The notes under the pieces were generated by a model. That model saw only the letters and a program-made list of their open reading frames with translations, ran no database searches and had not been told where the DNA came from. From the NCBI GenBank assembly GCA_021811025.1, contig JAJZPX010000082.1, positions 1-8,213 on the forward strand: a stretch of 8,213 nt of DNA, given 5' to 3'. Shown piece by piece: positions 1-5,373 of this stretch (its first letter is position 1; the number at the start of each line of letters is the position of its first letter). A program made the position numbers and the translations under genes. This stretch comes from Actinomycetes bacterium. Lineage in GTDB: Bacteria > Actinomycetota > Coriobacteriia > Anaerosomatales > JAJZPX01.

Positions 1-1763
1 AGCAGCACCGCCTCGACCTCGGGGCGATCGCACGCGAACGGGGCGGCGGCCCCTGCGGTCGCGGCGAGCGAGCCGTACGCGGCGCGCAGGAGCTCGCGCA
101 CGGGCGAGAGCGCGCCCCACGCGTCCGGCTGCGCGAGCGCGCGCTCGGCCGGTATCGCGAGGAAGACGGCCTGCCCCTGGCCGAAGCGGTTGAGCGTCAG
201 CAGCGGGTTGCCGGTCGCGTCGGTCGCCACGACGATCGCGTCTCCTCGGCCGAGCAGCGCGAAGTGCTCGACCGGCAGCGCGGCGTCGAAGCTCCTGAGG
301 TCGCCCAGCATGCCGGGCTGCGCCACGCGGCAGCTCACCGAGCGCCTCGGCCCGTCGTCGCCGAGGAACTCGACGCCGAACAGCTGCCGCGCGCCGGGCT
401 CCGCGTCCCCTCCGCCGAACGAGGCGAACAGCGAGCCGCCTCCCTGCACGAACGCCGTGATCCGCTCCCACGTCTCGTGCGAGAGCGTGAACGCCGAGGG
501 CACCACGAGCATGCGGAACGCGTCGAGGTCCTCGCCCTCGTGCACGATCGTCACCGGGACGTGCGCCTCCTTCGCCGAGAGGTACGCCTGCAGGCAGCTG
601 CGGGGCGCGTGAAGCCCCGCGAGCGACGGCAGCGGCTCCCACCGCTCGGCCGGCATGAGCACCGCCGCCCTCTCGCGCGGCAGCGCGTACCCGCCGCGCC
701 CGAGGCGCAGCGCTACCTTCGCGAACCGCCGCGCCTCGCCGAAGCTCGGCTTGCCGACGCCCTCGCTGTCCTCCACGCCCACCAGCACCTCGTAGGGGTC
801 GCGGAAGTACGGCTCGCGCTTCTCCGTGCGAGCGTCGCGCAAGCGCCGCAGCACCGCCCCCGCCGCGCCGTTCATGACGGCCGAATACAGCGCGAGCCGG
901 ACGTGCGCGGCCTCCTCGAAGGCCGAGTAGTCGAGCGAGAAGACGCCGACATCGTCGAGCAGCACCGGCAGCGCGCCCCGCGCGACGTGCAGCAGGAAGC
1001 CGTCGAGATAGGTCGCGGGCCGTGCGGTCATCGAGCCCTCGGCCGCGTAGATGCGGTACGCCGCGGTGGGGTGGCTGACGACGAAGCCGAAGTCGTCGAG
1101 CACGCAGCGCGCGTCCATCCCCGTCGCGAGCCGGAACGTCTCGGCGTCGATGCCGATCGCGACGGGCCGCTCGGCGTCGATCTCGCGGATCGCGTCGCGC
1201 AGGGTGGTCGCCCAGCGGCGGAGCGCGTCGACCGAGTCGAACCGCACGAGGAACGGCTCGTTTCCGAGGTCCCAGGCGAAGACCGCTTCCTCCTTGCGGA
1301 GCGACATCACGATCCGCTGCACGAGCGCGGTCTCGCGGTCGATCAGGTACGCGTCCGTGCGAGGGTCGCGTCCCTTCGCCCACGGCACCTCCACCAGCTC
1401 CGACAGCCCGTCCTCGGCGAAGAAGGTCACGATGAGCTTCAGCTTGTTGTCGCGCGCCGCCGCCACGAGCCGCCGCAGACGGTCCTCGGCGTCGTCCGCG
1501 TACTGACCGACCTGCTGCTCGAAGTACTTCCAGCTCACGAACACGCGCACGAGCGAGAACCCGCCCGCGGCCAGCCGGTGGAAGTCCGACTCGACGTCGC
1601 GGTCGTACCAGTCCGACCAGCTCTCGCGCTCCCGCACGAGCGGGTAGTAGTTGACCCCGAGCGGGAAGACCGGCACGCGCACCGGCACACGCTCGGTGCT
1701 GTCGGGCGGATAGGCTGCGAGCGCCTCGGCGGCCTCGGCTACTGCCTTCTTCTTGGCCGTCAT
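1..1763 (-). CDS. Cellulase-like (GH5/GH42-type) glycoside hydrolase, partial, C-terminus outside window
   Basis: 587 complete codons are visible, still open at the left edge. Translation reads as a TIM-barrel glycoside hydrolase at about residues 33-350. Landmarks are GVNYYP near residue 36, strand FSLVRVFVSWKYFE near 69 and the acid/base motif WDLGNEP with Glu169. A GH42 trimerisation/GATase-like domain follows at about 365-545 (AAVLMPA, QGGGSLFASFGGG, FGQGQAVFLAIP). The β7 position, where these families carry the nucleophile Glu (PVLLEEFG-like), reads PVLLDDVG with Asp270/Asp271. β8 reads NGAAGAVLRRLRD without the usual Trp. No signal peptide is seen, so it looks cytoplasmic unless exported otherwise. 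The start is the ATG that overlaps the TPR gene's TGA (ATGA), with GGGAGGTG at 1771-1778 seven bases upstream. The hydrolase fold is fairly secure. Substrate is unknown, and it may act on a cell-surface polysaccharide or be a non-catalytic homologue. Confidence 0.8.
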   Translation of the reverse strand, partial: MTAKKKAVAEAAEALAAYPPDSTERVPVRVPVFPLGVNYYPLVRERESWSDWYDRDVESDFHRLAAGGFSLVRVFVSWKYFEQQVGQYADDAEDRLRRLVAAARDNKLKLIVTFFAEDGLSELVEVPWAKGRDPRTDAYLIDRETALVQRIVMSLRKEEAVFAWDLGNEPFLVRFDSVDALRRWATTLRDAIREIDAERPVAIGIDAETFRLATGMDARCVLDDFGFVVSHPTAAYRIYAAEGSMTARPATYLDGFLLHVARGALPVLLDDVGVFSLDYSAFEEAAHVRLALYSAVMNGAAGAVLRRLRDARTEKREPYFRDPYEVLVGVEDSEGVGKPSFGEARRFAKVALRLGRGGYALPRERAAVLMPAERWEPLPSLAGLHAPRSCLQAYLSAKEAHVPVTIVHEGEDLDAFRMLVVPSAFTLSHETWERITAFVQGGGSLFASFGGGDAEPGARQLFGVEFLGDDGPRRSVSCRVAQPGMLGDLRSFDAALPVEHFALLGRGDAIVVATDATGNPLLTLNRFGQGQAVFLAIPAERALAQPDAWGALSPVRELLRAAYGSLAATAGAAAPFACDRPEVEAVL

Positions 1764-2926
1764 CCCTCTTCACCTCCCGCTACGTACGCGTCGTACAGCC
1801 GCCAGAAGTGCCCCTTCCGGCGCGTATCGTAGTAGGCGGCGCGGCGGACCTCCCAGCTCGCGTCGGCGTGCCGCCCTTCGGTGAGGTACGCGGCGGCCAG
1901 GCCGAAGCGGGCGCGCACGCACGTCGGGTCGAGCGTCACGGCGCGGCGGAAGCTGCGCCCCGCCTGCGCGTACAGCTGCAGGCCGAGCAGCGTCTCGGCG
2001 AGCAGCACGTGCGGCAGCGCGGCGTTCGGCACGGCGTCGGCCAGGCGCGAGAACACGTCGGCGGCCTGCGCGGCGAGCCCGGGGCGCTTCGCGTACGCGA
2101 GGCCGAGCACGAAGAGCGCGGGCGGCTCGCCCGGCGCGAGCGCCAGCGCGCGCGCCGCGCACGCTATCGCCTCGTTGGCGGCCTCCTGCTTCACGTACAC
2201 CCACGCGGCGAGCGCAAGGGCCTCCGCGTCGGCGGGGTCGGCATCCAGCACCGACCGCACGTAGTCCATCGCGGCGAACAGATCCTCGCTCCACGCGCGG
2301 TCGAGCGCCGAGCGCAGCTTCTCGCCCCGCGTCTTCGGCTCCCCTCGCAGCTGCACCGTCGCACTGCCGACGGCGGCCTCGAGCAGCGTGAGGAAGAGCT
2401 CGTCGCCCGAAGGGTCCAGCTCGCCCGCCTTGCGGAAGCCCGGCAGCGCCGTCGCGACGCCCTCGGTCTTGAGCGCCGCCACCGCGAGGTCGTACATCGC
2501 GCGAGGCTCGCGCGGGTCGAGCGCGAGCGCCTGCTTCCAGGCGTCGATCGCCTCCTCCTCGAAGTTGGCGGCCGCCAGCGCCTCGCCGAGCTGCACGTGC
2601 GCGGTCACCAGGTCCGGCACGACCTCGGCCAGCTCGTGCCACACGAGTATCGACTGGTCCCACATCCCGCCGCGGCGGTCGTAAGCGAGCCCGAGCGCGA
2701 GGTACGCGGGCGCGCAGTCGGGGTCGAGCTCGATGGCATCGGTGGCGAAGCGGATGGCTGGCTCATAGAAGTCGCCGGCGAGCATGACCTCGGCGAGCAA
2801 GGCGCGCGGCAGCGGGTCGCCGCGGTCGGGCAGCGCCTTCCACGCCTCGGCCGCGGCCTTGGCGTAGCGGCCTTCGCGCGCGAGCTTCTCGGCCGTCTCG
2901 ACGTGCTGTGAGCGGGCGCGGGTCAT
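1760..2926 (-). CDS. Tetratricopeptide (TPR) repeat protein
   Basis: 388 residues, almost entirely helical TPR units. Recognisable repeats cover about 10-70, 72-138, 139-172, 230-265, 266-300, 303-336 and 337-367, with typical A-x-x-x-G/A-x-A-Y and A-L-x-L-D-P turns (AIELDP, ALALDP, AVTLDP). No signal peptide, membrane segment or enzymatic domain is seen, so it is probably a cytoplasmic scaffold or binding partner. The frame stays open to a GTG at 2998, immediately after the upstream gene's stop. I prefer ATG 2926: the extra 24 residues are low-complexity Gly/Arg sequence unlike TPR, and AGGG at 2934-2937 lies seven bases before this ATG. Its TGA overlaps the hydrolase ATG by four bases, implying coupled translation. 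This suggests the TPR protein works with the hydrolase, possibly in polysaccharide assembly, but the exact role is unknown. Confidence 0.85.
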   Translation of the reverse strand: MTRARSQHVETAEKLAREGRYAKAAAEAWKALPDRGDPLPRALLAEVMLAGDFYEPAIRFATDAIELDPDCAPAYLALGLAYDRRGGMWDQSILVWHELAEVVPDLVTAHVQLGEALAAANFEEEAIDAWKQALALDPREPRAMYDLAVAALKTEGVATALPGFRKAGELDPSGDELFLTLLEAAVGSATVQLRGEPKTRGEKLRSALDRAWSEDLFAAMDYVRSVLDADPADAEALALAAWVYVKQEAANEAIACAARALALAPGEPPALFVLGLAYAKRPGLAAQAADVFSRLADAVPNAALPHVLLAETLLGLQLYAQAGRSFRRAVTLDPTCVRARFGLAAAYLTEGRHADASWEVRRAAYYDTRRKGHFWRLYDAYVAGGEEG

Positions 2927-2961
2927 CAGGACGCCCTGCCGGGTTCCTCGACCTTGACCAT
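2926..2961 (-). CDS. Possible 11-residue leader ORF before the TPR gene (tentative)
   Basis: An ATG at 2961 opens an 11-codon frame (MVKVEEPGRAS) whose TGA overlaps the preferred TPR start as TGATG. GAGGA at 2967-2971 lies five bases before the ATG, a better ribosome site than that of the TPR gene itself. It could be a coupling leader that delivers ribosomes to the TPR start. It is short enough to occur by chance in GC-rich DNA, and if the TPR protein really starts at GTG 2998 this frame is meaningless. Confidence 0.15.
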   Translation of the reverse strand: MVKVEEPGRAS

Positions 2962-2998
2962 CGACTTCCTCGCCTCGCCTCGCGGCGTCTCCGACCAC

Positions 2999-3628
2999 TC
3001 ACTGCTCTTCATCGGCACCCCGCCACTCGACTGGAGTCAGGCCGAAGACGACGACGGCATCCCTCTCGATCGTCTCGAAGAGCTGAGGCGCTCGTTGCCT
3101 GAGAGATGACGCCTCGTCGAGATCGTACACGAGCGGTGACAGTGTCGCCCCGAAGCGGTGGCGGAAGGCCCGCGCGTACGCGTCCGCCGCCTCCTCCAGC
3201 TCGCGCTTCCCGGCTGCATCCCGCCCGACGAGCACGACGTCGACGTCGCTCGAATCGGACTGCTCTCCCCTCGCGTAGCTACCGAACAGCACGACGGACA
3301 CCGCGACGTGGGCGAATTCTCTGCCGATCTCCTTGACGAGCAAGTCGGGAATCTCCTGCTCCTGTCTGAAGGCCGGTGCGACGATCCGCTCGACGAACAC
3401 GTTCTCCCGCACGATCCAGTGGACCACCGACCTCCCCGCAGGACTGCCGTCGACGAGACCCATGGCCGCAAGCTCGGCGAGAGCTGTAGACGCGGCGGGC
3501 TTCGACAGACCCGCGCGGGCAGCGATCTGAGAGACGTTCAACGGGACCTCGACGCCGTTGAGCACCCCCAGCACGCGGACGCGGCTGCGGCTGCCCAGGA
3601 TCGATTCCATCGCGTGGGTCGCCCTCAT
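2999..3628 (-). CDS. Winged-helix / MNT-type nucleotidyltransferase fusion
   Basis: 209 residues. Residues about 8-75 form a winged helix-turn-helix (NVSQIAARAGLSKPAASTAL at 31-50, wing near 62-73), a DNA-binding fold like ArsR/MarR-type regulators. Residues about 105-195 form a minimal nucleotidyltransferase of the Pol-beta superfamily, with GSYARGEQSDSSDVD giving an exact GS-x10-DxD motif (Gly116, Ser117, Asp128, Asp130) and a probable third metal ligand at Asp169. MNT proteins transfer NMP/AMP groups to proteins or RNA, and many are antitoxins to HEPN toxins. No HEPN gene is adjacent here, so the HTH may make this a self-regulating protein or an orphan regulator. The stop lies directly before the TPR reading frame, and it heads the minus-strand operon. 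ATG 3628 is preferred because the promoter predicts a transcript starting there; a second ATG (3610) is possible. Confidence 0.85.
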   Translation of the reverse strand: MRATHAMESILGSRSRVRVLGVLNGVEVPLNVSQIAARAGLSKPAASTALAELAAMGLVDGSPAGRSVVHWIVRENVFVERIVAPAFRQEQEIPDLLVKEIGREFAHVAVSVVLFGSYARGEQSDSSDVDVVLVGRDAAGKRELEEAADAYARAFRHRFGATLSPLVYDLDEASSLRQRAPQLFETIERDAVVVFGLTPVEWRGADEEQ

Positions 3629-3634
3629 GAACGG

Positions 3635-3663
3635 AAAGTAAAAGCACTCGTATGTAAAGTCAA
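3635..3663 (-). promoter_or_regulatory. Sigma70-like promoter of the MNT-TPR-hydrolase operon
   Basis: Reading the minus strand, TTGACT (3658-3663) is followed by a 17-bp spacer and TACTTT (3635-3640). The initiating ATG begins at 3628, six bases beyond the -10 box, so the transcript would be leaderless or nearly so. This agrees with the absence of any Shine-Dalgarno sequence before ATG 3628. The -10 matches the consensus only at its key positions. Confidence 0.5.
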
Positions 3664-3703
3664 GTTGGACATATGAACAGATTCACTTTCCATAGAGCAT
3701 GCC

Positions 3704-3719
3704 GCGGCGTCAGCGCCGC
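3704..3719. repeat. Perfect GC inverted repeat, possible operator
   Basis: GCGGCG-TCAG-CGCCGC forms a perfect 6-bp inverted repeat with a four-base centre, ending five bases before the proposed -35 box of the toxin-antitoxin promoter. VapBC complexes usually repress their own promoter through palindromes bound by the ribbon-helix-helix antitoxin, so an operator role is reasonable. Short GC palindromes are common in such DNA. Confidence 0.25.
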
Positions 3720-3723
3720 CCGC

Positions 3724-3752
3724 TTGCTGCCCGCATCGGCCCGGTCTACGAT
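3724..3752 (+). promoter_or_regulatory. Putative promoter of the vapBC pair
   Basis: TTGCTG (3724-3729) and TACGAT (3747-3752) are separated by exactly 17 bp. The expected start point is at or just after 3758. This gives either a leaderless message beginning at ATG 3758 or a leader of about 33 bases carrying the ribosome site used by GTG 3791. Confidence 0.4.
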
Positions 3753-3779
3753 GGGGTATGAACGAGCGGTATGAATCAT

Positions 3780-3785
3780 GGGAGG
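3780..3785 (+). promoter_or_regulatory. Shine-Dalgarno site deciding the antitoxin start
   Basis: GGGAGG lies five bases upstream of GTG 3791 in the antitoxin frame. It favours that GTG over the in-frame ATG at 3758, which has only a weak G-rich stretch before it. Confidence 0.5.
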
Positions 3786-3790
3786 CCCGC

Positions 3791-4084
3791 GTGCCGAAGA
3801 AGAAGGTGGCCGTCGCACTGTCTGATTGGCTGGTCGACGAGGTCGACGACTTCGCGCGACGGTTCGACATGAGCCGCAGCGCGGTGGTCCAGGAGGCGAC
3901 GGCGCGATACTTGCGCGCCCGGCGCACGGAGGAGGAGGCGAAGGGCTACCGGCGGGAAGCGTGCGAAGCGCTCGAGGACATGCGCGCGTTCGCGCAGGAG
4001 CGGAAGCGGTCGGAGCCCGGGGGCGCTCCCTCCAGCCTCGAGCAGCTTCGAGCGCTGCGGGCGACAGGCAGAGGGATCGGCTGA
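3791..4084 (+). CDS. vapB: Ribbon-helix-helix antitoxin of a VapBC-type pair
   Basis: 97 residues from GTG 3791. The N-terminus reads as a ribbon-helix-helix domain: a basic β-strand (KKKVAVALS, residues 3-11), helix A (about 12-25, LVDEVDDFARRF) and helix B starting MSRSAVVQEATARYL (27-41). The strand binds the DNA major groove as a dimer. The remaining half is charged and helical, as expected for the part that wraps around and neutralises the toxin. An in-frame ATG at 3758 would add eleven residues; the strong GGGAGG before GTG and the usual position of the RHH strand near the N-terminus favour the shorter form. The TGA ends one base before the toxin's GTG, so the two are co-translated. Probably represses its own promoter. 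Confidence 0.85.
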   Translation: MPKKKVAVALSDWLVDEVDDFARRFDMSRSAVVQEATARYLRARRTEEEAKGYRREACEALEDMRAFAQERKRSEPGGAPSSLEQLRALRATGRGIG

Positions 4085-4085
4085 G

Positions 4086-4487
4086 GTGGCGGCGCCGGTC
4101 CTCGTTCTCGACGCCTCCATCGGAGTCAAGTGGTTCCGCGAGGAAGCCGGCTCCGACGAAGCGCTGGATCTGCTCGCGAAGCACGTCGACGGCGAGATCG
4201 TTCTCGCGGTCGACTCGCTGTTCATGTATGAGGTCCTTGCCGTGAGCAGCCGCGAGGGCCACGCGGAGGATGTCGAGCGCATCTGGCGCGACTTGGCGAA
4301 GGTGGACTTGGCCGTCGTGCCGATCGGGGACGCGCTCGTCTCGGCGGCTGCTTCGCGGCGCGCGATCCTGGGATGCTCGCTCTACGACGCGTTCTCCGCC
4401 GGGCTCGCGCATCTGCTGTCCGCACCCTTGTGCTCGGCGGACCAGCGGGCGCACGGCTCGTTCCCCGACGTGAGGTTCGTCGGGTAG
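4086..4487 (+). CDS. vapC: PIN-domain ribonuclease toxin (VapC family)
   Basis: 133 residues, the usual length of VapC. All four acidic residues of the PIN active site are in place: Asp9 (VLVLDASIGVKWF), Glu49 (FMYEVLA), Asp101 (SLYDAFSAGLA) and Asp119 (LCSADQRAH). These hold Mg2+ for endonucleolytic RNA cleavage; known VapCs cut tRNA or the rRNA sarcin-ricin loop, but the target here cannot be read from sequence. It starts at GTG, one base after the antitoxin stop, with AGAGGG about ten bases upstream inside the antitoxin gene. The TAG stop is embedded in an inverted repeat shared with the convergent gene. It looks intact and active. A non-toxic PIN nuclease is less likely given the RHH partner. 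Confidence 0.9.
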   Translation: MAAPVLVLDASIGVKWFREEAGSDEALDLLAKHVDGEIVLAVDSLFMYEVLAVSSREGHAEDVERIWRDLAKVDLAVVPIGDALVSAAASRRAILGCSLYDAFSAGLAHLLSAPLCSADQRAHGSFPDVRFVG

Positions 4488-4499
4488 GGGTCGCTACCC
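4482..4499. terminator. Inverted repeat containing the stop codons of two convergent genes
   Basis: GGGTAG-GGGTCG-CTACCC is a perfect 6-bp inverted repeat with a six-base loop. Its left arm contains the TAG of vapC and its right arm, read on the minus strand, contains the TAG of the cobalamin-binding gene. It could act as a compact bidirectional terminator, but no T-tract follows on either side, so termination is an inference. Confidence 0.35.
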
Positions 4500-5153
4500 C
4501 GCCCCCAGCCGCTCCGCGGCCACGCGGTCGACGATGCGCAGCACGCTCTGAGCGCTGTTCGCCACACCGTTCGCCCCGAGCACGCGCGCGACATCCGGGT
4601 CCGCCTCGAACGGCCCCCCGACCACGAGCAGTGTCACGTCGCTCCGTCCCGCCGCGTCGAGCATGTCGCGCACTCGCCGGACGGCCGAGGCGGTCCCGAC
4701 CATCTCCGCGAAGGCGAGCAGGATGCGCGCGCCGGTCTCGTCGATCCCGGCGAGGAACTCGGACGGCGAGGTGTCGACACCGAGATCGACGACGCGGTAG
4801 CCGGCGGTCTTCAGCGCCGCCGCGAACACGTTCTTGCGCAGGTCGTGCCGGTCGCCCTCCATGCAGCCGACGACGACCGTCACGCCGCGGTCGGGCGACG
4901 TGGCGGGAGGGACGACGAAGCTCGTCACCTGCTCCGCGACCACTGCGGCCTCGGTGAACGCGATCTCGTCGAGCTCCCCCGCCGCCCACTTCTCGCCGAG
5001 CATCGACAGCGCGGGGACGAAGACGGCCGTGAAGAGCTCGGCGTGCGGGATGCCCGCCGCCTTCGCCTCCTCGATGGCGGCGATCGCCCCGGCGGGATCC
5101 TTGCCCGCCAGCGAGCGGTACAGCCGCTCGACGGCACCCTCGGCAGCCGGCAC
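4494..5153 (-). CDS. Cobalamin (B12)-binding domain protein with degenerate motif
   Basis: 219 residues. Residues about 5-80 form the helical cap found before B12 domains (VPALSMLGEKWAAGELDEIAFTEAA, resembling xxxGexWxxGeixxxxE of corrinoid proteins and CarH-like sensors). Residues 90-215 are the Rossmann B12 domain. GDRHDLRKN (100-108) aligns with GDxHDIGKN: His103, the lower cobalt ligand, and Asp101 are kept, and Thr154 occupies the position of MetH Ser810. The Gly of DxHxxG is Arg106, and the SxL region is replaced by Phe148-Ala-Glu150. The late GG (179-180) is present. No enzyme domain is attached, so it may be a methyltransferase corrinoid carrier or a sensor. The frame remains open to 5228, but that would overlap the tRNA; GTG 5153 with GGGAGGG seven bases upstream is the credible start. 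It may be transcribed with the tRNA. Confidence 0.8.
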   Translation of the reverse strand: MPAAEGAVERLYRSLAGKDPAGAIAAIEEAKAAGIPHAELFTAVFVPALSMLGEKWAAGELDEIAFTEAAVVAEQVTSFVVPPATSPDRGVTVVVGCMEGDRHDLRKNVFAAALKTAGYRVVDLGVDTSPSEFLAGIDETGARILLAFAEMVGTASAVRRVRDMLDAAGRSDVTLLVVGGPFEADPDVARVLGANGVANSAQSVLRIVDRVAAERLGAG

Positions 5154-5160
5154 TTGCGCT

Positions 5161-5167
5161 CCCTCCC
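5161..5167 (-). promoter_or_regulatory. Strong ribosome binding site fixing the B12-protein start
   Basis: GGGAGGG on the minus strand is seven bases before GTG 5153. It resolves the start choice, because the longer frame back to 5228 would run into the tRNA gene. Confidence 0.65.
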
Positions 5168-5172
5168 GGACT

Positions 5173-5190
5173 CGCCCCCTCCGCGGGGCG
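5173..5190 (-). other. GC hairpin between tRNA-Leu and the B12-protein gene
   Basis: On the minus strand CGCCCC-GCGGAG-GGGGCG forms a 6-bp stem with a six-base loop, starting about ten bases after the tRNA CCA end and ending just before the ribosome site. It could be a weak terminator, an attenuator or a tRNA-processing boundary. No U-tract follows it, so part of any transcript may read through. Confidence 0.3.
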
Positions 5191-5200
5191 CTGATCACAC

Positions 5201-5289
5201 TGGTGGCGGTGGTGGGAGTCGAACCCACATGCCCCTCGCGGGGCCGCGGTTTTTAAGACCGCTTCCTGTACCAATTCGGATACACCGCC
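5201..5289 (-). tRNA. trnL: tRNA-Leu (anticodon UAA)
   Basis: All arms fold. Acceptor GGCGGTG pairs with CACCGCC, followed by discriminator A and an encoded CCA. The D-stem is TCC/GGA with AATTGGTA in the loop. The anticodon stem GCGGT/ACCGC encloses CTTAAAA, giving anticodon UAA. The T-arm is GTGGG-TTCGACT-CCCAC. A long variable arm (GCCCC-GCGA-GGGGC) marks a class II tRNA, and with the UAA anticodon identifies leucine. TATCCT on the minus strand at 5300-5305 is a possible -10 box, but no clear -35 is seen. Confidence 0.96.
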
Positions 5290-5373
5290 GCTTCGCTCAA
5301 GGATAGCGGAGAGAACGGCGCGTGGCTTGCCACCAGAGTCGAGATTCGCGCGCGGTGGCCTCTCACGGACGAG

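Noticed and set aside
264..1832. Long plus-strand reading frame of 522 codons
   Set aside because: Arg/Glu/His-rich composition with no domain; it is the antisense shadow of the glycoside hydrolase, whose frame has clear family motifs.
1808..2911. 367-codon plus-strand frame opposite the TPR gene
   Set aside because: Low-complexity Arg/Glu/Leu sequence typical of an antisense frame in GC-rich DNA; the minus strand has regular TPR repeats.
5154..5228. N-terminal extension of the B12-binding protein to 5228
   Set aside because: It would overlap the tRNA-Leu gene, and GTG 5153 has a strong ribosome site.
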